From NCBI GenBank assembly GCA_002901265.1, contig PPHI01000083.1, positions 102,982 through 166,981 of the forward strand: 64,000 bases of DNA. The letters run 5' to 3'. This stretch comes from Rhodopirellula baltica (GTDB taxonomy: Bacteria; Planctomycetota; Planctomycetia; Pirellulales; Pirellulaceae). Positions 26,214-35,898 of the stretch are shown one piece after another. Both the position numbers and the translations under genes were made by a program. Numbering within the stretch: position 1 is the first letter of the stretch; each line of letters opens with the position of its first letter. Below the pieces are notes generated by a model. That model saw only the letters and a list, made by a program, of their open reading frames with translations. It was not told the DNA's origin and searched no databases.

Positions 26214-27539
26214 TTAGGGTTTGCCGAACAGGTACAGCGAATTGCGGCTGCGCAGTAGCAGCGAGTTGCCGTTGACCGGAACTAAACTGGAGACGGTGAA
26301 CTGGTCGTTGTCGCTGACTTCGTTGGTTGCGACGAGTGCCGGTTCAGTGGCACTCAGCGGGCCAAGGACAAACGTCGTTGCATTTTCGGCGGTGACGTAA
26401 AGGTGATCGTTTGCGACCAAGGGAGAGCTGCTGAAGTCGACACGCGATTTGTCGAGTTGGAATTCCCAAATGGTCTCGCCGGTTTGAACGTCGACCGCGG
26501 TCACGTTCCCGCGACTGCCTCGATCACCAGTGACGTACACCGTGTTTCCGTCGACAGCTGGTGTGGGAACGTCGCTGCCGATGTCGTCGCGAAACCAGAC
26601 GATGCTATCGCGGCCTTTTCCGGCGATCACGTCGCTGATGCGGCAAGCGGTGATCGTTTCACCACGCGAGTATGGGCAGATGACAATGTCGCCGCTAACG
26701 ATTGGCGACGCGATCGAGCGGAAAAATTGGTCTTGGGCCGGGTTGAATCCGCCGACACGTCCGAGCTCCTTGCCATCTTTGGCGGAGTGGATGGTCAGGT
26801 GGTCAGCGCCCATTACGGCGATCATGTTGCGGTCGGGGATCGCGATTGGCGTGGTGTAGCTTTGGCCGGCTTCGCGAGGCGCTTCCAAGTTACGGCTGAC
26901 TTTCCAAACCTTTTCGCCAGACTTGCGATCGAACGCGACCAGGTAACTGACGTCACTTGGGGCGTTTGCGGCGTTCTCTTCGGGTGATTGCATGACAGCG
27001 ATGACGACCAAGTCGTTGATCAGCGTTGGGCTCGAACCGAGGTCCCACCAGAGCAAGTCTTTGATGAACTCGTCTTGCAAGTTGACTTGCCAAACGACGT
27101 TGCCGCTCATGTCGACGCAGCCCAAATCGCCACTGCGGTAATACGCGAACACATGTTGTCCGTCGGTGACGGCGGAGGGATTCGCACCGCTACCTTTTTT
27201 GTGTTTTCCTTTAGTGTCCTCACCCAAGTCGGCTTTCCAAACCAACTGTCCACCGTCGACCAGGTCGTAGGCGAGCAAGACGTTTTTGCCGTCGATTCCG
27301 GAGGTCAGGAATGCTTTGTTGTCCGCGACGACGGGGGTGCTACCGCCGCGGCCATCGATCGTCTGCTTCCAGCGGACGTTTTCGGTTTCGGACCAAGTGG
27401 CCGGATAATCGCCTTCGCCGGCGACGCCATTTTGGTGGGGGCCACGCCACTGCGGCCAGGAAGCGGGTTGATCGGCGTGCAAGACCGAGGCACAACAGAG
27501 GCAAGAAAAGACGTAAGGAAGAATTCGGGTGAGACGCAT
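26214..27539 (-). CDS. Secreted PQQ-like beta-propeller protein
   Basis: The ATG at 27539 gives 441 residues with a signal peptide (MRLTRILPYVFSCLCCASVL ends near HA, then DQPASWPQWRGPHQNG). WPQWRGP and NGV are typical of a large planctomycete group of PQQ-repeat proteins. Blades contain LVDGGQLVWKADLG, DVQTGETIWEFQLD and similar units. The frame is open further upstream to 27710, but those 57 residues lack sense. It is probably a periplasmic propeller of unknown ligand. It converges on the cysteine desulfurase gene with a shared terminator. Confidence 0.87.
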   Translation of the reverse strand: MRLTRILPYVFSCLCCASVLHADQPASWPQWRGPHQNGVAGEGDYPATWSETENVRWKQTIDGRGGSTPVVADNKAFLTSGIDGKNVLLAYDLVDGGQLVWKADLGEDTKGKHKKGSGANPSAVTDGQHVFAYYRSGDLGCVDMSGNVVWQVNLQDEFIKDLLWWDLGSSPTLINDLVVIAVMQSPEENAANAPSDVSYLVAFDRKSGEKVWKVSRNLEAPREAGQSYTTPIAIPDRNMIAVMGADHLTIHSAKDGKELGRVGGFNPAQDQFFRSIASPIVSGDIVICPYSRGETITACRISDVIAGKGRDSIVWFRDDIGSDVPTPAVDGNTVYVTGDRGSRGNVTAVDVQTGETIWEFQLDKSRVDFSSSPLVANDHLYVTAENATTFVLGPLSATEPALVATNEVSDNDQFTVSSLVPVNGNSLLLRSRNSLYLFGKP

Positions 27540-27702
27540 GGCGGGATTCCTACAATGTGATTCGCTAGCCGTGGTCGTGCTGGCAGATCCGCATGGGCGG
27601 ATGCCGAAAGCAAGGTCACGGCGTCGAGCGGGCAATTGAGCAACCGGTCGGTGGGTTGATGCCGTTATGGTATGATGAATCATCCCGAATGATAACACCG
27701 CA

Positions 27703-30615
27703 GTGGACATTCCGTTGTTCGAACAGAGAAAAATGAAAACGCTGCTTCACCGTGTCGTTACCCTCGGAAAAGACGCCGGCAAACGACGTGACTTAACCCG
27801 TGGTCGGCAGTCAAGCTGCGGCCGGATTACAGCGGCAATGTTTGCCTTGTTCGCAATGCCTCTCTGCGGCCCCGTTGCCAATGGATGGGCGCAAACTGAC
27901 GCCGCCGAAGGCCCTGCAGCCAAGCAGGACCGTCCTCTGCTCGTTCCACGCGAGCTTGCGACTGGCAGCTACGCTGATCGCCAGCGGGCGACGTTGGAGA
28001 TGTGGCGCAAGCGAACACTCTCGCGGCAGGCCGTCCAGGATGCGGCACGAAACGATGACCCCGAAGTGGCCGAGCGAGCGCAGTGGATCTTGCGGCAATG
28101 GCGGAGCGGGATCTTGCCAGATGAGAACGAAGGCGGATTGCCAAGTCACAACGGAAATGGTCCAGCCGCACTTGCCGCGGTGATGGATCGGGGCGAGTTT
28201 GGCGCCGCCTTGGTCGCAGTCGAGGAGTCCGCCGGTACGATCGAGTGGGAACAAATTAAACGCCGTGTTGCTCGGTCGCTTCTCGAACGATTCCCGATCT
28301 ATGCCTCCGCAGCGATCAAGAATGGCACGCTGCCCGACCTTGCCGCATTGGTGAATGCGGTCGCGATCGATCGCGAGATGGCGGTAACGCACTGGGAATT
28401 GCAACAACATCTTGGAAGGCCAATTGATGAAGAAAGTTGCTTGCCAGAAGGCGCTCACAATTGGATTGCGAGCGAGCGGCTGATCTGTCGTTCTCTGTTT
28501 GCGGCACTGCATGACGATCCAGAACAAGCGATCAGCTTCGCCGAGCAAGCGGGTGACCCCACGATCAGTCGAATGGCGATGATGATCCTCGGTCGTTGGG
28601 AGCAGTTGCTTCAGTCCGAACGCAAGAGCTTCAATGACGCGTTCGACGTTCAAGACCGTGTCGAGGCAGCTGTTTGGATGCTTGCCGCAGCCTATCGTTG
28701 CGACGACAAAGCGGCGTTTGACGAAGCGAAAACGTTTCTTGTGGATTCTGAAGATCAAGAGGCAACGGGGGTTAATGATCTGCGTTGGCGAATCCTTGCA
28801 ATGCACGATCAAGTTGATGAAGCGATCGAAGTCGCGGCGCTGGCGGACAAAGCCAATGCGGCCAAGATCTCTGTCGCGTCATCGCGTTTCGAACAAGCGA
28901 TCTTGCATTCCGGTTGTGACCCACAGGAAATGTCTTGGAAGCTTGATGAGTGGATCGATTTCGCGTTGGTCGACCAGCAGGAATTGTCGAACAAAGGCAT
29001 CGGCCGACTCGCTCCTTCGGTCGAACGGCTATATGCGTTCGCTCGCATGTTGATTCGTATGGGGCAAAAGGATGCGGCGTTTCATCTCTACAGTCGACTG
29101 AAGCATCGGGATCTGATCGTTACGCCGCTCGGGCATTCGTTGCTGGACATGACGTTAACGGAGCTGCGTTGGGGAAAGCAAATTGACTGGGTGGCGAAGC
29201 TGGCTGTGGAACCGAATGACCACAGCACACGGGCACCGACGCGAGGTGTCGTGGAGCAGGCTCTGAATGTCGAATCCGAAACGTTCGCAGCTGTCGCCGG
29301 AGAAGTCCAGCAGATGTTTCCGCGACAGCCGTATTACGAGCGATTTCAAATGACATTCGCTTTGCTGCAAGGCAATGTGCCGGATGGATTTGATGCCGAG
29401 GCGGACTTTGAGCGACTCTTTTTGGGATTGTGCAGTGCTCGTCCGACACGTGGATTTTCAGGTCGTCAGATACCGCTTCCGTCATTTGCGTTGAACGAAG
29501 AAATCTTGCAGATGTTCGCCGTTCATGGGCACTTGGAGCTAGCTCGCCAAGGCGAATTAATGCTCTCCAATCAAGGTGATTTGGACGCAAAAATTCGCTT
29601 GGCTGAAGCCGCTTATCGTGAAGGACAGTTCGATCGATCATTTAATCTGTGGACCGAAATCGCTGAGCAATCAACGGCTATCACGCAGGTCGCGCTTGAT
29701 CACGGATTGGCTTTTGCCAAATCCGTTGTGGGACGATGGCTGGCAGCCAAGCGACTTGGGTACGTTGATCAAGCGGGGGATCTCGCGATGCAGATACGTT
29801 TGATGGCGATGTCGCCTTCGCTAAAGCTCCGTCATGAGCTCGCTGAGTATCTGCATGACTATGAGCAAAACGAAATCGCGCTCGAAGTGCTGCAGGACCT
29901 CGTGATCGAGAACAGCTATGCCGGCGCCGATGCCCCTGACCAATTCAGTGTTGCCGTTTCGTATGTCAGTGCATTAAGCGATTTGCAGGAAGAAGACCAG
30001 CAAGCCTTCGCTGCGTCCGGCCTCGATGCCCAAGACGTGGTCAAATGGAGTGACTTGGCCGTACTCGGGATCCTCAACGATCCCTATTTGGAACGCACGT
30101 TTATCGCGATGCCGCTGAGCGTTCGGATTACGAAGCTGCAGCACGCGATCGAGACGAAGGACGCCGGTTTGGCCGAAGCCGCGATTGAACAAATCGAACA
30201 GTTCGACCCTTTGAATATTGATTTCGGCGAACGGTTGTTGCCCGAGTTAAGTGAAGCCGGGCTGGCCACAATTGCCGAGCAAGCGTTGGATCGTTTGATG
30301 GATCGCGGTATCGACTACGCGTCGAGCTATCCCTTTGACGCGACCGCGCTGAACAACTTTGCTTGGGCGGCGGCGATGAATGGCAAGCGTTTAGACGACG
30401 CGATGCGACTGAGCCGCCAAGCTGTTCTGTTGGAACCGGACAGCGTGATTTTTCGCGACACGCTGGCAGAGGTCCTTCACCGTCAAGGTGATGATCGTCA
30501 GGCTTTGGCTATCGAGTCGGCATGCCTGATCGACGATCCGGATGACTGGCATTTGCACACGCAAATTGAAAAGTACCGCGAGCTTGTGGAATCGCAAACG
30601 GCGACGAAGCCGTAA
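27703..30615 (+). CDS. Large exported protein with TPR-like repeats, function unknown
   Basis: A 970-residue protein (GTG at 27703; ATG at 27733 is a possible start). A basic N-terminus precedes a hydrophobic export segment (ITAAMFALFAMPLCGPVANG, about residues 43-65). Residues about 85-140 resemble HEAT-type helices (ATGSYADRQRATLEMWRKR), the middle is long helical repeat, and residues about 885-960 are clearly TPR-like (NNFAWAAAMNGKRLDDAMRL, LAEVLHRQGDDRQALAIESA). No catalytic motif is visible. It converges with the DUF502 gene, whose stop is only 3 bases away. A scaffold or secretion-linked role is a guess. Confidence 0.8.
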   Translation: MDIPLFEQRKMKTLLHRVVTLGKDAGKRRDLTRGRQSSCGRITAAMFALFAMPLCGPVANGWAQTDAAEGPAAKQDRPLLVPRELATGSYADRQRATLEMWRKRTLSRQAVQDAARNDDPEVAERAQWILRQWRSGILPDENEGGLPSHNGNGPAALAAVMDRGEFGAALVAVEESAGTIEWEQIKRRVARSLLERFPIYASAAIKNGTLPDLAALVNAVAIDREMAVTHWELQQHLGRPIDEESCLPEGAHNWIASERLICRSLFAALHDDPEQAISFAEQAGDPTISRMAMMILGRWEQLLQSERKSFNDAFDVQDRVEAAVWMLAAAYRCDDKAAFDEAKTFLVDSEDQEATGVNDLRWRILAMHDQVDEAIEVAALADKANAAKISVASSRFEQAILHSGCDPQEMSWKLDEWIDFALVDQQELSNKGIGRLAPSVERLYAFARMLIRMGQKDAAFHLYSRLKHRDLIVTPLGHSLLDMTLTELRWGKQIDWVAKLAVEPNDHSTRAPTRGVVEQALNVESETFAAVAGEVQQMFPRQPYYERFQMTFALLQGNVPDGFDAEADFERLFLGLCSARPTRGFSGRQIPLPSFALNEEILQMFAVHGHLELARQGELMLSNQGDLDAKIRLAEAAYREGQFDRSFNLWTEIAEQSTAITQVALDHGLAFAKSVVGRWLAAKRLGYVDQAGDLAMQIRLMAMSPSLKLRHELAEYLHDYEQNEIALEVLQDLVIENSYAGADAPDQFSVAVSYVSALSDLQEEDQQAFAASGLDAQDVVKWSDLAVLGILNDPYLERTFIAMPLSVRITKLQHAIETKDAGLAEAAIEQIEQFDPLNIDFGERLLPELSEAGLATIAEQALDRLMDRGIDYASSYPFDATALNNFAWAAAMNGKRLDDAMRLSRQAVLLEPDSVIFRDTLAEVLHRQGDDRQALAIESACLIDDPDDWHLHTQIEKYRELVESQTATKP

Positions 30616-30618
30616 TTG

Positions 30619-31605
30619 TCAGACTGTCGAACGATCGCCTTCGGCAGTCGAATTGCTTGGCAGTACGACCGCCCCATCACGGTATTTGGCTTTGGGGCGA
30701 GCCTCTTCACCGGCCGCGTTTCGAATGACACGTTGATTCGGCGGTACAACCACACCGCAGCTGACGACAAACTGGATCGCTTCGTCCACCGTCATATCGA
30801 CATCAATGGTGTCGCTCCGTCGGACGGTGACGGTGAACCCTGTCATCGGCATCGGGCTGGTCGGCATCAGGACGCTTAACATCGGTTCGCCCATCGCGTC
30901 ACTGAGTTGCTTGATGCTGTTGCCGGTAACGAAACCGAGCGACCAGATGCCCTTGCTGGGATATTGCACGGCGACCACGTTATTGAATTCAATTTCACGT
31001 TCGCTAAATGCAAAGTCAGTGACCTGCTTCACGCTGCCGTAAACCTTGTTGACGACGGGGATGCGCAGGATGGCCGCATCAAAGGCTCGTACGAACCAGC
31101 GACCGAGGCTGAACGTGAACAAGCGGCCCACAAAGTACAGCACGGTGACGAACACGATCAAAAAGATCGGAATCACAATGCGACGGGGCATCCATTGGAC
31201 TTGGATGTATCGATGCCAGTATCCGTTGGCAGAGTTTAGCGGCGGCGAGTTGGTGTCGAAGTAATCGGCGTTTTCGTCAACCGTGTCGACAACGTACGCC
31301 GGCAGGTACTTCCGTCCGGTTGGCCCTGGGACATACGGGACTCCGTCGTAGGAGAACGAATTGTCGCCTTGAGTGATCGCGTTGGCTGGGATCTCTTCAA
31401 GAACCCCTTGGCCCCAGCTTTCCTGGTACCACACGACCCCCTTGCGAACCGTCGATTCCATCGGCCGCAGGACGTAGCTTTCGATCGTGTTCCACGCCCA
31501 GATCAGCACCACAATCGTCAACAGCGGTGGAAGGACAACGCCTAAGCCGCGGAAGATAAAGCTGCGAAAATGGGCGGATCGGGAAGTTTGTGAGTTCTCG
31601 TTCAC
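30619..31605 (-). CDS. DUF502 membrane protein
   Basis: A 328-residue protein with two membrane helices, at about residues 18-42 (GLGVVLPPLLTIVVLIWAWN) and about 145-168 (IVIPIFLIVFVTVLYFVGRL), separated by a periplasmic loop of about 100 residues. The C-terminal half has the DUF502 signatures RIPVVNKVYGSVKQVTDF and FVTGNSIKQL, then PTSPMPMTGFTVTV. DUF502 proteins are conserved in bacteria and plants without a firm function; plant homologues are linked to vesicle or membrane traffic. The loop is larger than usual. Confidence 0.88.
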   Translation of the reverse strand: MNENSQTSRSAHFRSFIFRGLGVVLPPLLTIVVLIWAWNTIESYVLRPMESTVRKGVVWYQESWGQGVLEEIPANAITQGDNSFSYDGVPYVPGPTGRKYLPAYVVDTVDENADYFDTNSPPLNSANGYWHRYIQVQWMPRRIVIPIFLIVFVTVLYFVGRLFTFSLGRWFVRAFDAAILRIPVVNKVYGSVKQVTDFAFSEREIEFNNVVAVQYPSKGIWSLGFVTGNSIKQLSDAMGEPMLSVLMPTSPMPMTGFTVTVRRSDTIDVDMTVDEAIQFVVSCGVVVPPNQRVIRNAAGEEARPKAKYRDGAVVLPSNSTAEGDRSTV

Positions 31606-31966
31606 GGATGACCTGGAAAATCAATTCAGCCCGAGATGGCTGACGAGGGCATAAATGCTGGGAAAATCTACGCTACAGCTTGCGTTTCGGGTCCGAAATC
31701 TCCAGCCCTCGATTGACGGAGGGGACCATTCGAAAAGTACTCGCACCGCGTGTGTGCGTTATTCACCCTAGGCGCAATCGGCGTATTCGCAAACATCTTT
31801 GCATTCGTTTTGTTTGGATCGAGCCTTTTTCGTGCAATCGGCTGATTTTTCCAAGTCCCCCACTGCGCGTGAAACCGGCAAATTTTCCGAGCACGATATT
31901 TGTGTTCAGCAGTTGAGTTTGGCGACTGGAATTCGACTTTGGAAGCCGAGATCATTCGCGTCTCGT
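31606..31966. other. Intergenic region between DUF502 and comF genes
   Basis: About 360 bases on the upstream side of the DUF502 gene and downstream of comF. No gene, repeat or obvious terminator was seen. Confidence 0.5.
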
Positions 31967-32884
31967 TCATGCCAAACCGACTGCGCGGGCAAGGACAGCG
32001 ACGGTGACACGTTCCGCACCGGCTTGTTTGAGCGTCTTTGCGATTTCGTTTGCGGTCGAACCGGTGGTCATCACGTCGTCGACGAGCAACACATGTTTGC
32101 CACTCAAATACGGGCGTTTTCGACTTCGCCACCCCGGTGTCGTCACGCGAAAGGCACCGCGGATATTTTCGGCACGCTCGTGTTCACCCAACCAGGCTTG
32201 CTTTTGGATTCGCCGCGTCGTTGTCAAACAATCACGAAACGACAACTGGTTCCAGGTTTTATGCAGGGTTTGGTGTGCCGCCAAAGCGATCATGCGACTG
32301 CCACCAACGCCTCGGGCCATCCGCCGAAAGACGTGCGACGGGACCGATGTGACCAGGTCGGGAAGTTCCGGGCAGGGCGAGAGTAAGAATTGACGCTCTA
32401 AAAGAGATCCCAATCGTCTGCCGAGTGCGTCTGCCAACGGTAGTCGGCTGCCGTATTTGGAGGCGACAACGACGTCTCGAATCAGGTCTTGGTAGGTCCA
32501 CATGGCAACGCAGCGATCAAACTGCAGACGTTGCCCTCGGCAGGCCAAGCAGCCTATTTCTCGGGCGTCCGATCGTGAGGACGAATCGACTTGAGGTGAG
32601 TCGGTCGCGGTACTCTGCGGAGAATGGTTAGACGAGTGACCGCTTTCAGCGGCTGTTGCCGCGGCCCCTGGACGCCCGCAGCGGTCACATGAGGTTCGCA
32701 TGATTTGTTCGCTGGCCTGAAAAAAATTTTCGCAGCGGTCGCAAAAGTCTTTGCCCACGCAGACGCATTGGTCGCAAAATTTGCAAGTCGGCGGCAGCAA
32801 CAATCCGAGGGCGTCCTGCCACCATTCCCCGGAAATTAGCGTTTCGAGGGGCTGCCAGGCACGGTGGTGTCGCATCTTCATCAC
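31967..32884 (-). CDS. comF: ComF family phosphoribosyltransferase-like protein
   Basis: A 305-residue protein with an N-terminal zinc-binding Cys region (CKFCDQCVCVGKDFCDRC, later CDRCGRPG and CLACRGQ) and a C-terminal type I PRTase domain with the PRPP loop HVLLVDDVMTTGSTANEIAK. Such proteins act in DNA uptake in competent bacteria, but many are simply phosphoribosyltransferase-like. The linker (about 85-115) is Ser/Asp-rich and longer than in Bacillus ComF. Other competence genes are not seen here. The first Met or the Met at residue 4 could be the start. Confidence 0.85.
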   Translation of the reverse strand: MMKMRHHRAWQPLETLISGEWWQDALGLLLPPTCKFCDQCVCVGKDFCDRCENFFQASEQIMRTSCDRCGRPGAAATAAESGHSSNHSPQSTATDSPQVDSSSRSDAREIGCLACRGQRLQFDRCVAMWTYQDLIRDVVVASKYGSRLPLADALGRRLGSLLERQFLLSPCPELPDLVTSVPSHVFRRMARGVGGSRMIALAAHQTLHKTWNQLSFRDCLTTTRRIQKQAWLGEHERAENIRGAFRVTTPGWRSRKRPYLSGKHVLLVDDVMTTGSTANEIAKTLKQAGAERVTVAVLARAVGLA

Positions 32885-33999
32885 TCGTCCAGAGGCATTT
32901 TCGTCGGCAACGAATCGCTGCGTCGGAAAAAAGAAAAAATTCAGGCGAACCTTTTACAGACGGTCGAGTCTGTACGATCATCTACAAAGAAGGGCTGGCG
33001 AATTTCGCTGGCTTTTACCGATCACTTGCGGTACCGTTATCGCAGGTAAATGAACCCACCACAAAGTGGCCCACTTCGCAGCGGTATGTTACCCGTTGTG
33101 TCGGCGGGCGTCAGCCACGGTGGCGGACGCGGCTTCTGATTGACCATTTGCAGAGTCGATCGAAGACGCCGACGAGGCGGGTTCGTGAATGTCCAATTAA
33201 TAACTCTGCTCCACGCCGCACCCCACAAGGTGCCGGGAGGTTTGAAATGCGTTTTGAACAAATCATCGCAGTTGTCGCACGTCGCCTGGTTATTGCCGGT
33301 GTCCGTGAGGTCAAGAGCGTTGTTGCGTTTGCACGCGTCGGCAACCTCCCCCTCTGTATGGCGTCTGTATCACCCGGGATGTATTCGGGTTCCCAGCTAG
33401 AAATGCATCTAATGCATTGTCATTGGGGCTGGAACTGGAATCCACCGACAGCCACACCGGCGACGACAGTCACCGGCAGTAAACGGAAACGTTCACTGTT
33501 GAAACGGCTAGTCAGCCTACCCGGCCTCGGCCACCAATCTCTGCCCTGCAGAGATCGCTAAAGCGAGCCCCCAGCAGTCCTGCTGAACTCGAAATTTAGC
33601 TTTGCCGAGCCCCGGATGTAGGCCGGACACGATCGACCCTTTTTAGGTTTCGAAGCGTGTCCAGGCCTCTCGGTCGTGGCCCGTTCGCAGTCGTCAGATC
33701 AGAATTTGCGTCTCGCATCGTTCTGTTACTCACGATCTCGCAGTGGTCCACGATCTCACCAGGCACGCGGCAAACGCGATTGATACAGATCCCTGAATGC
33801 GTGACGTGTTTTGTCTGGCAACGATGCCAGTCACACCCACCCGCTCAGGCTTGCTTCATCCCGATCACGTACGCGGTTTGAACGTCGGTCTCGCCTGTCA
33901 TGGCGACGGCGCCAAGCCTAAACCGATCTCGCTGACTCCCCAGGAACCGTACGGCATCACGACGCCGTGTTCCCGTCAGGAATCGGAAGGAACCGAGCA
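32885..33999. other. 1.1-kb gap upstream of the ECF sigma factor gene
   Basis: No homologous protein or known RNA was recognised here. It contains one small candidate ORF at 33247 with a good ribosome-binding site. Searches by eye for RNase P, SRP and tmRNA core motifs failed. This is the longest gene-poor stretch in the window and should include the promoter of the sigma factor gene. Confidence 0.5.
33247..33561 (+). CDS. Small candidate ORF, uncertain
   Basis: The ATG at 33247 is preceded by GGGAGG at a suitable distance, and the frame runs for 104 residues. The N-terminus is plausible (MRFEQIIAVVARRLVIAGVR), but the rest is Pro/Thr/Trp-rich and resembles no family. It could be a real lineage-specific protein, a leader, or chance. 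Listed because the ribosome-binding site is better than for most neighbours. Confidence 0.25.
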   Translation: MRFEQIIAVVARRLVIAGVREVKSVVAFARVGNLPLCMASVSPGMYSGSQLEMHLMHCHWGWNWNPPTATPATTVTGSKRKRSLLKRLVSLPGLGHQSLPCRDR

Positions 34000-34581
34000 A
34001 TGAACATCAATACTGAGATCCAATTTGACCTTCGAGAATTGACCGTCGCCGAACTCGTTGTGCGAGCTCAAGGCGGCGACCGAGACGCATTCGGCGAACT
34101 GTTTGATCGTTACCGACCGGCGATCGTTGCCGGGGCGACGAGCCGAGTTCGTAATGCCGATGAAGCAGACGAACTCGCCCAGGACGTATTCATCCAAGCG
34201 ATGCAGAAGATCGACCAATTACGTGTCCCAGAAGCATTCGGCGGATGGTTGCGCCAGATCGTGCACCGCATGGCGATCAATCGCGTGACCCGAAATCGGG
34301 GGGCCGTCGCTTGCGATCCGGAAACCTTGGCAGCCACTTGTGCAAACGACGACGCACCTGAGGAAGTCGCCGAAAGCCGCGAACAAGCTCAAGCGATCCG
34401 TAACGGCATCGACCGATTGGGAGCACTTGATCAAGAAACGTTGACCGCGTTTTACCTCCGCGGCCGTACGTTGATTGAAATGAGCGACGAATTCCAAGCT
34501 CCGATCGGGACGATCAAGCGTCGTTTGCACGTCGCCCGTAAGCGTTTGGCAAAGGAAATCGATTTGTTGCAAGCGGTCTAA
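34000..34581 (+). CDS. RNA polymerase sigma factor, ECF/sigma-70 family
   Basis: From the ATG at 34000 (GGAAGG site upstream), 193 residues. Region 2 is at about 20-85 (GDRDAFGELFDRYRP, DEADELAQDVFIQAMQKIDQ, then FGGWLRQIVHRMAINRVTR) and region 4 at about 135-185 (LDQETLTAFYLRGRTLIEMS, PIGTIKRRLHVARKRLAKEI). It directs RNA polymerase to a small regulon. No anti-sigma gene adjoins it, so control may act at transcription. A strong terminator follows the stop codon. Confidence 0.93.
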   Translation: MNINTEIQFDLRELTVAELVVRAQGGDRDAFGELFDRYRPAIVAGATSRVRNADEADELAQDVFIQAMQKIDQLRVPEAFGGWLRQIVHRMAINRVTRNRGAVACDPETLAATCANDDAPEEVAESREQAQAIRNGIDRLGALDQETLTAFYLRGRTLIEMSDEFQAPIGTIKRRLHVARKRLAKEIDLLQAV

Positions 34582-34605
34582 CCGCCGCTCGCTGCTACCG
34601 AGTGA

Positions 34606-34650
34606 ACGGTCGCATGGCTTCGCTGTCGCGGGCTATGCGGCCGTTTTTTT
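34606..34650 (+). terminator. Rho-independent terminator after the ECF sigma gene
   Basis: Arms ACGGTCGCATGGC (34606-34618) and GCTATGCGGCCGT (34632-34644) pair over 13 bp with two G-U pairs and are followed by a run of seven T residues. Confidence 0.88.
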
Positions 34651-34661
34651 GTTGCTTCGCA

Positions 34662-35399
34662 CTAATCAAGCTCTCGGCGATTGAGCTCGTCACGCAGTTT
34701 TGCCGCCAACTCATACTGCTCTTGTTCAACCGCAGTGCTGAGTTTCTCGCGTAGAGTTTGTCCGACTTCGTACTCACTACGCAGCGTTTCACGAAGTTCG
34801 ACCAACCGTACGACCAACTCGTCTTCGTCGAAGTGTTCTTCTGCTTCGTGTTTGGTGAAGAATTCGCGGATGGTTTCCAGGCCAATGTTGATCGCCTGAA
34901 CCGCTTCTTCGCCCGACTCGTTGTCCTCGAGGGCTCCTAAGGCCGCCGCCTGAGTCCGGTGGAATAGTACAAACGGACGGTACTGTTCGTGTGAACGTGT
35001 CCAATCCTCGTCTGGACTGACCCGTTCGCTGACATCCATCAATCGAAGTGTGTGGTCAGCATCCATCACCGCACGATTGTAGTACTGCAATCGCAGCCAG
35101 CAGATCCGTCGGTGATAGAACTGCATGAACTCGCGGTCGACTTCCATGCACTGGTCCTCATCCAATACCAGTTCCGGAGTCGCCAGCAACGTTTCTTGCA
35201 GATACTCCAGGTAAGACGGGTATCCCTCGATTACCTGGCCATCCGGCCTGGCGATGGTTTCCAGTTGCAAAATGCCCATATCGACACGCATCTGTATGAC
35301 ATCCCGTCCATCGTTCCCCTTGACCATGCGCACGTTCAACGTGTGCGGGTCAAACTCCCAGTCCTTCAATAAGTCGTCTAGATGCATTGTTCGTTTCAT
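34662..35399 (-). CDS. UvrB/UvrC-motif protein, conserved planctomycete type
   Basis: The ATG at 35399 gives 245 residues (a Met at 35387 is an alternative). The body is acidic and helical without known enzyme motifs. The last about 30 residues form a UVR motif (LREKLSTAVEQEQYELAAKL, then RDELNRRE), the short coiled-coil hairpin through which UvrB and UvrC interact and which also occurs in McsA and Clp proteins. The N-terminus starts LDDLLKDWEFDPHTLNVRMV. A role in protein-protein contact is likely; a DNA-repair role is not proven. The gene faces the sigma factor terminator. Confidence 0.78.
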   Translation of the reverse strand: MKRTMHLDDLLKDWEFDPHTLNVRMVKGNDGRDVIQMRVDMGILQLETIARPDGQVIEGYPSYLEYLQETLLATPELVLDEDQCMEVDREFMQFYHRRICWLRLQYYNRAVMDADHTLRLMDVSERVSPDEDWTRSHEQYRPFVLFHRTQAAALGALEDNESGEEAVQAINIGLETIREFFTKHEAEEHFDEDELVVRLVELRETLRSEYEVGQTLREKLSTAVEQEQYELAAKLRDELNRRELD

Positions 35400-35812
35400 C
35401 GGTCCAATCTGGTGCGGCGGGACACGAAGCACGCCTCAGCAGGAGTATAGCATCGCTCCAGGTGCGGTCGAACGACATGCGAAACCCGTTCAATCGCGGC
35501 ATATTTCCACCCTTTGGTCTGCTTTCGCGTCCCTCTTTCGTCGGCCTTATTCGGTGCCGGCCGTTCGGGAATCGACCCCGTGTTGCCCTGTCATCGACGC
35601 CGGACCAGTGGTGTCAACGGCCGGTGGATAAACAAGGCATCGTCGTGAGCGAGAGAGTTAGGGTGTCTCAAATCGCGACGATGGTTCCATGTTGAGCGTT
35701 TCAGCTTGAGATTGCTAGCAAGTGAAACCAGGAAGGCAAATTGGCAATTCAGCTTTTTTCCCGGTTTGGCTCAAGTCTGCTGTTAAACATGGCCACATCG
35801 CGTGTAGTTATT
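35400..35812. other. Divergent intergenic region upstream of csrA
   Basis: About 410 bases between the UVR-motif gene (minus) and the csrA leader repeats (plus). Frames here lack start signals and sense. The csrA promoter presumably lies in this stretch. Confidence 0.5.
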
Positions 35813-35858
35813 ACCGGATTGGCATACGGTTTGTACCGGTCTGGCAAAACCGTTTGAC
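35813..35858 (+). promoter_or_regulatory. Two direct repeats upstream of csrA (operator candidate)
   Basis: Two units share ACCGG-N2-TGGCA followed by GTTTG: ACCGG at 35813 and 35835, TGGCA at 35820 and 35842, GTTTG at 35829 and 35852. The 22-23-base spacing equals two helical turns. A weaker third copy (CCGGTTTGGC) occurs at 35761. Position and phasing suggest binding of a regulator, but none is known. Confidence 0.45.
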
Positions 35859-35873
35859 AAAAAATTTATTCCT

Positions 35874-35890
35874 CAAGGAATTCAAGGAAG
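35874..35890 (+). promoter_or_regulatory. Tandem CsrA-type binding sites over the csrA ribosome-binding site
   Basis: CAAGGA occurs twice, at 35874-35879 and 35883-35888, the second inside the ribosome-binding site AAGGAAG nine bases before the ATG. CsrA binds RNA at sites of the type ACAnGGA, and blocking of its own ribosome-binding site is known in other bacteria. Autoregulation of this gene is therefore plausible. Confidence 0.55.
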
Positions 35891-35898
35891 TAAAGCTC

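Noticed and set aside
35854..35859. TTGACA as a -35 box for csrA
   Set aside because: No -10 element follows at 16-18 bases, and transcription would begin at the start codon; it lies within the direct repeats.
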